Shown here one piece after another: positions 8,356 through 17,609 of a stretch of 23,923 nt of DNA; the stretch's first letter is position 1, and each line of letters starts with the position of its first letter. The translations under genes were made by a program, and so were the position numbers. Source of the stretch: Clostridiaceae bacterium (lineage in GTDB: Bacteria; Bacillota; Clostridia; Oscillospirales; Acutalibacteraceae); assembly GCA_016293225.1 (NCBI GenBank), contig JAEDEQ010000020.1:1-23923 (forward strand), in the 5' to 3' direction. The notes beneath the pieces are model-generated. The model was not told the origin of the DNA, made no database searches, and saw only the letters and a program-made list of their open reading frames with translations.

Positions 8356-9717
8356 ATGCCGCAATCTTTTGATCCTGTATTTGAACAGTGGTATACCGAA
8401 AATCAGCTCGGTTCCGGAACTGACGGAAAGGTTTATTCCATAGTCAGGAAAAACGCAGACGGCAGTGCGGAACGCTCTGTTCTGAAAATGATCCGCCTCG
8501 GTGAAAACCGCAGCGAAAAAAAATCCTTCAACACCATTGTTGAAAAGGATGAAGCCGGCGACGGCGAGGAAAGCTATTATGAGACGATAATTAAAAATAT
8601 AACCGATAATATCGCCGTTATCCAAAAGGTTGATAACGGAAAGCGCTTTGTGAAGTATGAGGAATGGGAAACGCGCCGGACGAGCGACGGAAAGGGCTAC
8701 GCAGTTCTTATCCGCCTTGAACGCGCCCGTTCGCTGACCGACCTGCTTTCCGAGCTTTCGTTCACGTTGGACGAAACGCTTCGTATCGGCGTTTCAATCT
8801 GCCGCTCGCTTGTCCGCTGCCGCGATTTCGGCTATATTTATCCGAATCTCAAGCCCGAAAACATTCTCTTTGACGAAAGAGGAATCTGCAAGCTCGGCGA
8901 TTTCGGCTCGTTCAGCTGTCTTGAGCCGTCAAAAACCTCGCTTGCCTTTAAGCGCACCCAGTATTACATGGCGCCGGAATTTATCCGCACCGGAAACGTC
9001 AACGGAACCGTTGATACCTATTCTCTGGGTCTTGTGCTTTATTCGCTTATTAACCGTGGCAGATTGCCTTTCACGGAAAAATATCCGGAAAAGGTTACCG
9101 TCAGTTCGCTTGACCTTTCAATGCAGAAGCGCCTTGACGGCGAGGAGCTGCCCGAGCCTGCCATTTACGACGAGGCCTTGTTCAGAATCATTAAAAAAGC
9201 CTGCGCATTTAAGGTTGAGGAGCGCTATCTTTCACCCAGGCAGATGCTTGCCGACCTTAAAAACGCGCTTGAAAAAAAGCCGTTTGAGGAAACGGTGTAC
9301 GAGGACATTTACTCGGTTTCAAGCGAAAAGAAGGAGCCTTTTTCAGCCCCCTCTGAGCCGGAGCCGCAGCAGAAAAACGAACAGGCCGAAAAGCCGCCGA
9401 AAGCCGTTTCCCTCCGCGAGGAAATTCAGATACCGGACGTTACGCCGATGGATTACGCCGGCAGGGAAGTGAAGCCGCGCAAAAAAAGGCCAAGCAATTT
9501 TGAAGCCCTGCCCGCCGCGCGGAAAAAGGAGGCGGACGCTTCCTCGGTGCGCAAGATGATAATTCTTGCACTTATTGCGCTGGTGCTGCTTGTTCTGTTC
9601 ATCGCTTCCGTTGCAATGAAAATGAAAGGCGATTCCGGAACAACAATTTCCCAGGTGATGAACGGCGCGTCAAACACTTTAATGATTTACGGAGGTTATC
9701 TGTTCTATGGCGTCTGA
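8356..9717 (+). CDS. Membrane-anchored Ser/Thr kinase-fold protein, predicted pseudokinase
   Basis: This 453-residue protein has a eukaryotic-type kinase domain (about residues 12-310), a proline- and charge-rich linker, one membrane helix (about 401-420) and a short outer tail. The ATP-site features are present: GSGTDGKVY (19-27), Lys44 in VLKMI, GDFG (Asp182), APE (206-208) and Asp220. The catalytic loop, normally HRDLKPEN, reads YPNLKPEN: Tyr162-Pro163-Asn164, so the catalytic base aspartate is missing. It may bind ATP but is unlikely to be a normal kinase. The extra-cytoplasmic tail is only about 33 residues, with no PASTA repeats. It overlaps the next ATPase subunit gene by 11 nt and is first in the operon, which suggests a regulatory or assembly role for the pump. 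GGAGGAAG precedes the ATG. Confidence 0.85.
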   Translation: MPQSFDPVFEQWYTENQLGSGTDGKVYSIVRKNADGSAERSVLKMIRLGENRSEKKSFNTIVEKDEAGDGEESYYETIIKNITDNIAVIQKVDNGKRFVKYEEWETRRTSDGKGYAVLIRLERARSLTDLLSELSFTLDETLRIGVSICRSLVRCRDFGYIYPNLKPENILFDERGICKLGDFGSFSCLEPSKTSLAFKRTQYYMAPEFIRTGNVNGTVDTYSLGLVLYSLINRGRLPFTEKYPEKVTVSSLDLSMQKRLDGEELPEPAIYDEALFRIIKKACAFKVEERYLSPRQMLADLKNALEKKPFEETVYEDIYSVSSEKKEPFSAPSEPEPQQKNEQAEKPPKAVSLREEIQIPDVTPMDYAGREVKPRKKRPSNFEALPAARKKEADASSVRKMIILALIALVLLVLFIASVAMKMKGDSGTTISQVMNGASNTLMIYGGYLFYGV

Positions 9718-10021
9718 AATGATACAGGAGATCCTCAAGGCCGAAGCCGCCGCAAGGAAGAGCGAGTCCGCCGCTCAGGATGAGGCTCGGGAGATCATCG
9801 AATATGCAAACAGCCGGGCGGACGCATTGTATAACGCCGCGCTTGAAACGGCAAAAAGCGAGGCCGCGCTTTTTGTTTCGGAGGCCGAGCTTACGGCCGA
9901 GGGAATAGTTAAGCAGGCAAACCGCCTTGCCGATTTGCGCGAAAAAAAGGTTATCTCCGAGATGGAGAAAAAATATGACGAGGCCATTGACCTTGTTTTG
10001 AAGAATATATCCAGCAACTGA
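9707..10021 (+). CDS. ntpF: V-type ATPase peripheral-stalk subunit (NtpF/AhaH-like)
   Basis: This 104-residue, highly charged alpha-helical protein (AEAAARKSESAAQDEAREI and similar heptad patterns throughout) fits the long coiled coil of the G/H-type stator subunit that pairs with subunit E. It has no hydrophobic segments. Length and position, first of the ATPase subunits and directly before subunit I, match ntpF in the E. hirae order. Its start lies inside the end of the kinase-like gene (11-nt overlap), with GGAGG about 12 nt upstream. Low-complexity coiled coils are hard to assign by sequence alone; context carries much of the call. Confidence 0.82.
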   Translation: MASEMIQEILKAEAAARKSESAAQDEAREIIEYANSRADALYNAALETAKSEAALFVSEAELTAEGIVKQANRLADLREKKVISEMEKKYDEAIDLVLKNISSN

Positions 10022-10056
10022 AAAAACAGGAAGCATTTCAAAGGAGGTGTTTCGTT

Positions 10057-12045
10057 TTGGCAAAAATTAAGCTTGTCCGCTTTGAAATTGCCGCAATTCT
10101 TGAGGAAAGCCGCAGGCTTATCGATTTCCTCCGGCTCTGCGGCACGACCGAGCTTTCCTCGGTTCCGGACGCGGACGGCCTTTTGTCGTATCAGACCGAT
10201 TCGCTTTGCGAAAGCTTTGAACGCAAAAGCGAAATGATAGAAAAATGCGCCGCGGCTCTGGAAAAATACTGCGAGATTAAAAAGCCCTTCCTTTCCTCGT
10301 TTTCCGATTGCACGGAAATTGAGCTTCAGGACTACCGGAGCGTTTGCGACGGCGCCGATGAGCTTATGCTCGTCTGCGACAAGATTAACAACCTTTGCGA
10401 AAAAATCAGCTTTGAAAACGGCGAGATAATAAGGCAGCAGACGCTTATCGACTACTATAAGCCGTGGGAAAAGCTCGACATTCCGATGAGCTGCGTCAGA
10501 ACGCAGAATTCTTCCGTTTTCATCGGATACTTCAAGGAGGAGCTTTCAAAGGACGAAATAATCGCGCGCCTTGCGTCCTCCGCGCCGGAGGTTGACGGCG
10601 TTGCGGCCGAGGTGATAAGCAGCGATAAATCGCAGACCTGCGTCTGTGTCTTCTGCTTTCATGAGGACAAAGCTGCGATTGAAGCGGCGCTGAGGGAAAA
10701 CGGCTTCATAAAGCCCGACAACCCCGCAAAAACGCTGCCCTCGGCGGCAATCGGAAAATGCGAAAAAGCAATAGCCGAATGTAAGGACAACATCGGAAAG
10801 TATTCGCTCGATATTGCCTCGTTCGCGTCGTTCTACAACAAAATACGCCTGCTTTCCGAGTATTACTTGAATCAGGCGGAAAAGTACCGCGCGGTCTCAA
10901 GAGCCGCAACGAGCGAGCGCGCAATCTATCTTGAGGGCTATGTTCCCGAGCGCGACAGCGAGCAGCTCAAGTTTGAAATTGAGCGGCGCTTTACGGCGCA
11001 GATGGACGTTTATGAGCCGGATTATGAAAAAGACGATGTTCCGGTCCTGCTTGAAAACAAGCCCTTTGCCGCCGGTGTTGAAAGCATAAGCAATATGTAT
11101 TCGCCCCCGTCAAACAACGATGTTGACCCGAACCCCGTAATGTCGTTTTTCTATTATGCGCTTTTCGGTCTGATGCTTTCGGACGCGGGCTACGGTCTTT
11201 TGATGGTCATTGCGGCGCTTGTTGCAAAATTCAAGCTGAAATTTTCCGGCGAAAGGGCAAAAACGGTCAGCTTCATCTTTTGGTGCGGAATTTCAACAAT
11301 GATCTGGGGCGCCCTTTTCGGCGGCTGGTTCGGCGACTTGATACCGACAATCTGCACCCACTTTTTAGGCATGGAAAAGGGTCCCGACCTTGCAATCTGG
11401 TTCACTCCGGTTGAAAACAGCATGAAGCTTCTGATGTTTTCGTTCGCGTTCGGTCTTGCGCACCTTTATGCCGGTCTTGCAATCCGCTTCTATATGCTTG
11501 CAAGAAGAAAGCAGTGGCTTGCGGCGTTCTCCGACGTTGTTCCCGTAATGATTTTTGTTGCCGGCTTTGCGGCTTTCGGCTCAAGCCTGCTCGTTCAGGT
11601 TTCGCCCGCCGTCAAAAGCGTCGGAACAAAGCTGCTTCTTGTCGGCGCAATACTGATTGTGCTGACCTCCGGCCGCAGCTCAAAGAACATTTTAGGAAAG
11701 CTCGGCGGCGGTCTTTACGGGCTGTATAACACCGCAACGGGCTATCTCGGAGACATACTTTCATATTCAAGGCTTCTTGCCCTCGGTCTTGTCACCGGCG
11801 TTATTGCAAACGTTGTCAATATGCTTGCGGCGATGTTCTCGAATGTTTTGCTGTTCGTTCTGGTTTTCCTTGCCGGTCATACGGTCAATATTGCCGTCAA
11901 CCTCATCGGAACCTATGTTCATACCAGCCGACTTCAGTACGTTGAGTTCTTTTCAAAGTTCTATGAGGGCGGCGGACGGATCTTCACTCCGTTCAGGCTT
12001 AATTTGAAACACTTTAAAATCAAGGAGGATATAATCAATGATTAA
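10057..12045 (+). CDS. ntpI: V-type ATPase subunit I (a-subunit)
   Basis: This 662-residue protein has a cytoplasmic N-terminal half (about 1-350), with long helices that hold the stator, and a membrane half (about 360-650) with seven or eight hydrophobic segments. The signature NPVMSFFYYALFGLMLSDAGYG (about 363-384) is typical, and SYSRLLALGL holds the essential arginine (Arg572) that works against the proteolipid glutamate. The start is TTG, fixed by AAGGAGGTG 8 nt upstream. The 3' end overlaps the subunit K gene by 8 nt. Confidence 0.95.
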   Translation: MAKIKLVRFEIAAILEESRRLIDFLRLCGTTELSSVPDADGLLSYQTDSLCESFERKSEMIEKCAAALEKYCEIKKPFLSSFSDCTEIELQDYRSVCDGADELMLVCDKINNLCEKISFENGEIIRQQTLIDYYKPWEKLDIPMSCVRTQNSSVFIGYFKEELSKDEIIARLASSAPEVDGVAAEVISSDKSQTCVCVFCFHEDKAAIEAALRENGFIKPDNPAKTLPSAAIGKCEKAIAECKDNIGKYSLDIASFASFYNKIRLLSEYYLNQAEKYRAVSRAATSERAIYLEGYVPERDSEQLKFEIERRFTAQMDVYEPDYEKDDVPVLLENKPFAAGVESISNMYSPPSNNDVDPNPVMSFFYYALFGLMLSDAGYGLLMVIAALVAKFKLKFSGERAKTVSFIFWCGISTMIWGALFGGWFGDLIPTICTHFLGMEKGPDLAIWFTPVENSMKLLMFSFAFGLAHLYAGLAIRFYMLARRKQWLAAFSDVVPVMIFVAGFAAFGSSLLVQVSPAVKSVGTKLLLVGAILIVLTSGRSSKNILGKLGGGLYGLYNTATGYLGDILSYSRLLALGLVTGVIANVVNMLAAMFSNVLLFVLVFLAGHTVNIAVNLIGTYVHTSRLQYVEFFSKFYEGGGRIFTPFRLNLKHFKIKEDIIND

Positions 12046-12517
12046 CTTAGGTTTAGCACTTGCAATTCTTGGAGCGGCTCTGGCCGTTATTCTTGCCGGC
12101 TGCGGCTCGGCAAAGGGCGTCGGTCTTGCCGGTCAGGCAGCGGCAGGTCTTCTTTCTGAGGATCCGTCAATGTTCGGTAAGGTTCTCATTCTTCAGCTTC
12201 TCCCCGGTACTCAGGGTCTTTACGGCTTTTTGATTGCAATTCTTGTTCTGGTCAACGTCGGCGTTCTCGGCGGCGCACCGAAGGATCTTTCCTGGCAGCA
12301 GGGAATGTATTATCTTGTTGCCTGCCTTCCGATTGCCTTTGCAGGTCTTATTTCGGCAATTCACCAGGGCAAGGTTGCCTCCGCAGGCGTAAGCCTCATT
12401 GCAAAAAAGCCCGATCAGGTCGGTAAGGCTATCACCATGGCGTCGCTTGTTGAGTTTTACGCAATTTTGCCGTTCCTTATCTCACTTCTTGCGGTTCTCA
12501 GCGTCAGTGTCGGCTGA
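12038..12517 (+). CDS. ntpK: V-type ATPase proteolipid subunit K, likely Na+-binding
   Basis: This 159-residue protein has four membrane helices as two fused hairpins, the V-type 16-kDa plan. Hairpin 1 has LLPGTQGLYG (Leu55, Thr58, Gln59, Tyr62) and hairpin 2 has HQGK (Gln110) and SLVEFYAI (Glu139). These match the Na+ ligands known for E. hirae NtpK (Leu61, Thr64, Gln65, Tyr68, Gln110, Glu139), so Na+ transport is predicted. Only hairpin 2 keeps a carboxylate. AAGGAGG lies about 9 nt before the ATG, inside the end of subunit I. Confidence 0.95.
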   Translation: MINLGLALAILGAALAVILAGCGSAKGVGLAGQAAAGLLSEDPSMFGKVLILQLLPGTQGLYGFLIAILVLVNVGVLGGAPKDLSWQQGMYYLVACLPIAFAGLISAIHQGKVASAGVSLIAKKPDQVGKAITMASLVEFYAILPFLISLLAVLSVSVG

Positions 12518-12555
12518 GGAAAAGAGATCAAATTATCCCCAAAGGAGTGATATTT

Positions 12556-13149
12556 TTGACCGGAATTGAAAAAATCATCGAAAAAATCCGGCAGGAAAGC
12601 CTTGAAAAATGCAACGCTATCATTGCCGAGGCAAAGGAGAACGGCAACGAGCTTATTGCCGACTCAAAAGCAAAAGCGGAAAAGGACGCCGAAAAAATTA
12701 TCAATGACGGCAAAAAGGAGGCCGCACGGAAGGAAGCTGCGGCAAAAGCCGCGGCGGAAACCGTTACCAAAACGCGCTATCTTGAGGTGAAGAACGCCAT
12801 TGTCAATGATATAATCGCCGCCGCGTATGAAAAAATTGAAAAGATGGAGGACGAACAGTATTTTTCCCTGCTCCTCTCTCTTTGCGAAAAGAACGTTGAA
12901 AGCGGCGAGGGCGTGATGTATCTTTCAAAGCGCGACCTTGAGCGTGCGCCGGAGGATTTTGAAGAATCCGTAAATTCTCTCGTCTATGAAAAAGGCGCCG
13001 TCCGCCTTTCAAAAAAGCCAAAGGACATTGAAAACGGCTTTGTTCTGGTTTACGGCGATATGGAGGTCAACTGTACCCTGCGCGCAATTTTTGACGAAAA
13101 GCACGACCTTCTGCGCGACGCTCTTTGCAAAGAATTATTTCTAAGTTGA
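12556..13149 (+). CDS. ntpE: V-type ATPase peripheral-stalk subunit E
   Basis: The protein is 197 residues with a long charged N-terminal helix (about 1-90, rich in Ala/Lys/Glu) and a globular C-terminus ending in the family-like IFDEKHDLLRDALCKELF. It forms the stator with the NtpF-like subunit. A GTG at 12547 in the same frame falls within the AAAGGAG ribosome site itself (12541-12547), so the TTG at 12556, 8 nt beyond that site, is the better start. Confidence 0.9.
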   Translation: MTGIEKIIEKIRQESLEKCNAIIAEAKENGNELIADSKAKAEKDAEKIINDGKKEAARKEAAAKAAAETVTKTRYLEVKNAIVNDIIAAAYEKIEKMEDEQYFSLLLSLCEKNVESGEGVMYLSKRDLERAPEDFEESVNSLVYEKGAVRLSKKPKDIENGFVLVYGDMEVNCTLRAIFDEKHDLLRDALCKELFLS

Positions 13150-13163
13150 GCGGAGGCGAAAAG

Positions 13164-14135
13164 ATGAAAGACACCGATTACGCTTACGCCGTTGCAAGAA
13201 TCCGGGCGAACGAAAGATATCTGCTTTCAAAAAGCGATATTGAGCGTCTCATTTCCTCAAAAAAGCTTTCCGAGGCTTTGGGCGTGCTTAAAGAGCGCGG
13301 CTGGAGTACCGACGGCGAAAAAGGCGAGATTGAAAACGCAATCCGCGGTCAGCAAAAGGCGCTCTGGAATCTCCTTTGCGAATGTGTTCCGGACAGGCGG
13401 CAGCTTTCCGTCCTTGTTGTTCAAAACGACTTTTTCAATCTGAAAGCGGCGCTCAAGTGCATGATAACGGGTAAGGACGCAGAACCTTTCTTTGCTTATC
13501 CGACAACGCTTGACCTCGAGAATCTTGTTTCCGCTTTCAAATCGCATAATTTTGAAGCACTCGGCAGCAATATGCGTGCTGCTGCCGAAAGCGCATACAA
13601 CACGGCCTGCCGCACGGAAAACGGTCAGAGCGCCGATATAATCATCGACAAGGCAGCGCTCAAAATTTTCCTTTCCCTTTCAAGGGAAAGCGGCTGTGAG
13701 CTTTTGGAAAGCGCGGCAAAGTACATCACAGCCTGCGCCGATATCAAAATTGCTTTCCGCGCCGCAAAAACGCAAAAGAGCCTCTCGTTCATTCAGAGCG
13801 CGCTTTCGGGCGAGTCGGATATCGACTTTGAAGGTCTTTCAAGGTCGGCCGCAAAGGGAACCGCGGCGCTTTTGGAGTTTCTTCAAAAAACGCTGTATTC
13901 AAAGGAAAGCGAGCTGCTTTCAAAAAGCTCTGCCGCCTTTGAAAAGGGCGTGGACGACGCTGTTACTGAGCTTATGAAAAAGGCAAAGTACGTCTTTTTC
14001 GGCTTTGAGCCTGTTGCGGCGTATTACTACGCAAAAACCGCCGAGCTGAAAACGGTCAGAGCCGTGCTTTGCGCAAAGCAGGCGAATATCGGCGAGGAAT
14101 CTATCCGCGAAAGGGTGAGGGCGCTTTATGTATAA
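13164..14135 (+). CDS. ntpC: V-type ATPase subunit C (central-stalk cap)
   Basis: The protein is 323 residues, mostly helical and soluble, with the DYAYAVARIRANERYLLS start typical of subunit C/AhaC, which joins the rotor shaft to the proteolipid ring. An in-frame ATG at 13125 would extend the protein into the end of subunit E; the ATG at 13164 has a GGAGGCG site 5-7 nt upstream and gives the usual N-terminus, so it is preferred. The gene overlaps subunit F by 8 nt. Confidence 0.92.
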   Translation: MKDTDYAYAVARIRANERYLLSKSDIERLISSKKLSEALGVLKERGWSTDGEKGEIENAIRGQQKALWNLLCECVPDRRQLSVLVVQNDFFNLKAALKCMITGKDAEPFFAYPTTLDLENLVSAFKSHNFEALGSNMRAAAESAYNTACRTENGQSADIIIDKAALKIFLSLSRESGCELLESAAKYITACADIKIAFRAAKTQKSLSFIQSALSGESDIDFEGLSRSAAKGTAALLEFLQKTLYSKESELLSKSSAAFEKGVDDAVTELMKKAKYVFFGFEPVAAYYYAKTAELKTVRAVLCAKQANIGEESIRERVRALYV

Positions 14136-14436
14136 GATTGCCGCAGTGGGCGACAGGGACAGCGTCCTCGGCTTTGCTTCAATAGGGCTGGACGTTTTCA
14201 TGCCCGAGGATACCAAGGAGGCGCTGCGCCTTATCAGGCGTCTGAGCGACGAGGGCTACGCGGTGATATTTTTGACCGAGGCGCTCTCGCTTGAGCTTGG
14301 AGACGAGCTTGAAAAATACCATTCCTCGCCCCTTCCCTCAATAACGCTCATTCCGGGCGCAAGGGGAAACACGGGCGAGGGTCTAAAGCAAATCAGCCGC
14401 TTTGTTGAACAGGCGGTCGGAAGCGATATATTGTAG
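14128..14436 (+). CDS. ntpG: V-type ATPase subunit F
   Basis: The protein is 102 residues with the beta-alpha Rossmann-like pattern of subunit F (MYKIAAVGDRDSVLGFASIG at the start, then VIFLTEALS). Subunit F is part of the rotor shaft with subunit D. The start lies inside subunit C (8-nt overlap), and the family's GD.DSV.GF motif is intact. It sits directly before the catalytic A subunit, as ntpG does in E. hirae. Confidence 0.92.
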   Translation: MYKIAAVGDRDSVLGFASIGLDVFMPEDTKEALRLIRRLSDEGYAVIFLTEALSLELGDELEKYHSSPLPSITLIPGARGNTGEGLKQISRFVEQAVGSDIL

Positions 14437-14454
14437 GAAGCCAGGTGATTATTT

Positions 14455-16224
14455 ATGAATAAAGGAACGATCACAAAAATTGCAGGACCTCTTGTTGTTG
14501 CTTCGGGAATGCGGGAGGCCAATATGTTTGACGTTGTCCGCGTCAGCCACGAAAGGCTTATCGGCGAGATTATTGAAATGCACGGCGACCGCGCTTCAAT
14601 CCAGGTCTATGAGGAAACGTCCGGGCTTCGCACCGGTGAGGAGGTTGAATCCACGGGCGAGCCCATGAGCGTTGAGCTCGGCCCCGGTCTTATCGGCTCA
14701 ATCTTTGACGGTATCCAGCGGCCGCTTGAGGAGATTATGAAGGTTGCCGGTTCAAACCTGACAAGGGGTATCGAGGTTCCGGCGCTCGACCGCAAAAAGG
14801 AGTGGAGGTTCACCCCCACGGTCAAAAAAGGCGATAAGGTCATCGGCGGCGATGTGCTCGGAACGGTTCAGGAGACCGACGTTGTTCTTCATAAGATTAT
14901 GCTTCCGGTAAATCTAAAAGGTACGGTTAAGGAAATTTCAAAGGGAATGTGTACCGTTGAGGACACCGTTGCAATCATTGAGGACGAAAAGGGCGAGGTT
15001 CACCCCGTTACCCTCATGCAGAAGTGGCCCGTCCGTAAGGAAAGACCGTATAAAAGGAAGCTTGCGCCCAAGGCGCCGCTTGTTACCGGTCAGCGTGTTA
15101 TTGACGCGCTTTTCCCGATTGCAAAGGGCGGCGTTGCGGCAATTCCCGGCCCGTTCGGAAGCGGAAAAACCGTCACTCAGCACCAGCTTGCAAAGTGGGC
15201 GGAGGCGGATATAGTTGTCTACATCGGCTGCGGCGAACGCGGAAACGAAATGACCGATGTTCTTAACGAATTTCCGGAGCTTATTGACCCCCACACCGGA
15301 AAATCGCTGATGGAGCGCACCGTTCTCATCGCGAACACCTCGGATATGCCCGTTGCCGCGCGAGAGGCTTCAATCTACACCGGAATCACCATTGCCGAAT
15401 ACTTCCGCGATATGGGCTACAGCGTTGCCCTTATGGCGGACTCAACCTCGCGCTGGGCGGAGGCTCTGCGTGAAATGAGCGGAAGACTTGAGGAAATGCC
15501 CGGCGAGGAGGGTTATCCCGCCTACCTCGGCTCGCGCCTTGCACAGTTTTATGAAAGAGCCGGTCTTGTTGTCCCCTGCGGCAGCGAGGAAAGGACGGGC
15601 GCACTGTCCGTTATCGGCGCGGTTTCTCCTGCCGGCGGCGACATTTCCGAGCCTGTTACCCAGGCAACGCTGAGAATTGTCAAGGTCTTCTGGGGTCTTG
15701 ATTCCGCGCTTGCATATAAGCGCCATTTTCCGGCTATCAACTGGCTGACGAGCTATTCGCTTTATGCCGACTCGCTCGGAAAATGGTTCAACGAAAACGT
15801 CAGCTCCGACTGGACTGCGCTGCGCCTTGAGATTATGCGCCTGCTTTCCAAGGAGGCGGAGCTTGAGGAAATTGTAAAGCTTGTCGGAATGGACGCCCTT
15901 TCGCCGAAAGACAGGCTCACAATGGAGGCTGCGCGTTCCGTTCGCGAGGACTTTTTGCATCAGCTTGCTTTCCATGAGGTGGACACCTATTCCTCACTCG
16001 AAAAGCAGCTTCTGATGATGCGCCTTGTAATGGCGTTTTATGAAAAATCGCTTGCCGCTCTTGAAGACGGCGGCGATGTTCAAAAAATCGTTTCAATGCC
16101 CGTCCGTGAACGGATAGGCCGATTCAAGTATATTAAGGAAAGCGACACCCAGAAAGAGTACGGCGAAATAATCGCCGAGCTTGAAAATTCGCTTGAAAAA
16201 GCAAAGCAAGGAGATGACGACTGA
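14455..16224 (+). CDS. ntpA: V-type ATPase catalytic subunit A
   Basis: The 589-residue catalytic ATPase subunit has the P-loop GPFGSGKT (232-239), GERGNEM with its catalytic glutamate (260-266), and the V-type non-homologous insert (about 110-190) absent from F-type beta subunits. Other conserved blocks are SNTSD-like ANTSDMPVAAREAS and MADSTSRWAEALRE. Full length for the family. It ends in TGATG, sharing one base with the start of subunit B, so the two should be translated together in equal amounts. Confidence 0.97.
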   Translation: MNKGTITKIAGPLVVASGMREANMFDVVRVSHERLIGEIIEMHGDRASIQVYEETSGLRTGEEVESTGEPMSVELGPGLIGSIFDGIQRPLEEIMKVAGSNLTRGIEVPALDRKKEWRFTPTVKKGDKVIGGDVLGTVQETDVVLHKIMLPVNLKGTVKEISKGMCTVEDTVAIIEDEKGEVHPVTLMQKWPVRKERPYKRKLAPKAPLVTGQRVIDALFPIAKGGVAAIPGPFGSGKTVTQHQLAKWAEADIVVYIGCGERGNEMTDVLNEFPELIDPHTGKSLMERTVLIANTSDMPVAAREASIYTGITIAEYFRDMGYSVALMADSTSRWAEALREMSGRLEEMPGEEGYPAYLGSRLAQFYERAGLVVPCGSEERTGALSVIGAVSPAGGDISEPVTQATLRIVKVFWGLDSALAYKRHFPAINWLTSYSLYADSLGKWFNENVSSDWTALRLEIMRLLSKEAELEEIVKLVGMDALSPKDRLTMEAARSVREDFLHQLAFHEVDTYSSLEKQLLMMRLVMAFYEKSLAALEDGGDVQKIVSMPVRERIGRFKYIKESDTQKEYGEIIAELENSLEKAKQGDDD

Positions 16225-17609
16225 TGCCCAGAGAATACAGGACGATTGAGGAGGTTGCCGGCCCTCTGATGCTTGTGCGCGACGTTGAAAGCGTTGCATA
16301 CAACGAGCTTGGAGAAATCGAGCTGAAAAACGGCGAAAAGCGCCGTTGCCGCGTGCTTGAAATTGACGGAAAAAACGCTCTTGTTCAGCTTTTTGAGCCG
16401 TCGGTCGGAATCAATCTTGCCGAAAGCAAGGTGCGTTTCCTCGGCAGACAGATGGAGCTTGGAGTTTCCGAGGATATGCTCGGAAGAGTTTTTGACGGAC
16501 TCGGCCGCCCCATTGACGGCGGACCGGACATCATTCCGGAAAAGCGCCTTGATGTTAACGGAACGCCGATGAATCCTGCCGCAAGAAGCTATCCGCAGGA
16601 GTTCATTCAGACCGGCATTTCCGCCATTGACGGACTCAACACCCTTGTCAGGGGACAGAAGCTTCCGATTTTTTCCGCCTCGGGTCTTCCCCACGCACAG
16701 CTTGCGGCGCAGATTGCGCGCCAGGCGAGGGTACGCGGAACAGACGAGCAGTTTGCCGTTGTTTTTGCCGCAATGGGTATCACGTTTGAGGAGGCGGACT
16801 TCTTCACCGAATCCTTCCGTGAAACCGGAGCACTTGACAGGACGGTAATGTTCTCAAACCTTGCCAACGACCCTGCAATTGAGCGTATTGCAACGCCGAA
16901 AATGGCGCTCACCGCCGCGGAGTACCTTGCCTTTGACAAGGGTATGCACGTTCTGGTCATTCTGACCGATATCACGAACTACGCTGACGCTCTGCGCGAG
17001 GTTTCCGCCGCGCGCAAGGAGGTTCCCGGCCGCCGCGGCTATCCGGGATATATGTATACCGATCTTGCCTCCATCTATGAAAGAGCGGGCAGACAGCGCG
17101 GCAAAAAGGGAAGCATAACCCTCATTCCGATTCTCACCATGCCCGAGGACGACAAAACCCACCCGATTCCCGACCTTACCGGCTATATCACCGAGGGTCA
17201 GATCATTCTTTCGCGTGAGCTGCACCGCAAGGGCGTTGTTCCGCCGATTGACGTTCTTCCCTCGCTTTCAAGACTGAAAGATAAAGGTATCGGCGAGGGC
17301 AAAACAAGAGCCGACCACTCCAACACAATGAACCAGCTTTTCTCCGCCTATGCGCGCGGAAAGGAAGCAAAGGAGCTTATGGTCATTCTCGGCGAGGCCG
17401 CACTTACCGATATGGATAAGCTTTACGCAAAGTTTGCCGATGAGTTTGAAAAGCATTATGTTTCCCAGGGTAACGAAACAAACCGCTCAATTGAAGAAAC
17501 GCTTGACCTCGGCTGGAAGCTTTTGTCCATTCTTCCGCGCAGCGAGCTTAAACGTATCAGCGATAAATTCCTTGATATGTACTATATTGACAAAGAGCAG
17601 GTGATCTGA
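16224..17609 (+). CDS. ntpB: V-type ATPase regulatory subunit B
   Basis: The 461-residue non-catalytic partner of subunit A lacks the P-loop, with SASGLPHAQLAAQI (151-164) in its place as expected. It keeps LTDITNYADALREVS, GRRGYPGYMYTDLA and the SLSRLKDKGIGEGKTR region. Starts on a TGATG overlap with subunit A and ends on a TGATG overlap with subunit D. AAGGAG lies upstream of the start. Confidence 0.97.
   Translation: MPREYRTIEEVAGPLMLVRDVESVAYNELGEIELKNGEKRRCRVLEIDGKNALVQLFEPSVGINLAESKVRFLGRQMELGVSEDMLGRVFDGLGRPIDGGPDIIPEKRLDVNGTPMNPAARSYPQEFIQTGISAIDGLNTLVRGQKLPIFSASGLPHAQLAAQIARQARVRGTDEQFAVVFAAMGITFEEADFFTESFRETGALDRTVMFSNLANDPAIERIATPKMALTAAEYLAFDKGMHVLVILTDITNYADALREVSAARKEVPGRRGYPGYMYTDLASIYERAGRQRGKKGSITLIPILTMPEDDKTHPIPDLTGYITEGQIILSRELHRKGVVPPIDVLPSLSRLKDKGIGEGKTRADHSNTMNQLFSAYARGKEAKELMVILGEAALTDMDKLYAKFADEFEKHYVSQGNETNRSIEETLDLGWKLLSILPRSELKRISDKFLDMYYIDKEQVI

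Noticed and set aside
7276..8625. Long minus-strand open frame of 449 codons
   Set aside because: It runs antisense to the SGNH-like gene, through a terminator and promoter, and into the kinase-like gene. Its product has no recognisable motif, and the plus-strand genes are well supported.
12547..12555. GTG start for subunit E
   Set aside because: The GTG lies within the AAAGGAG ribosome site; the TTG at 12556 has correct spacing.
13125..13163. Upstream ATG for V-ATPase subunit C
   Set aside because: No ribosome site and it would add 13 residues not typical of the family; ATG 13164 has GGAGGCG in place.
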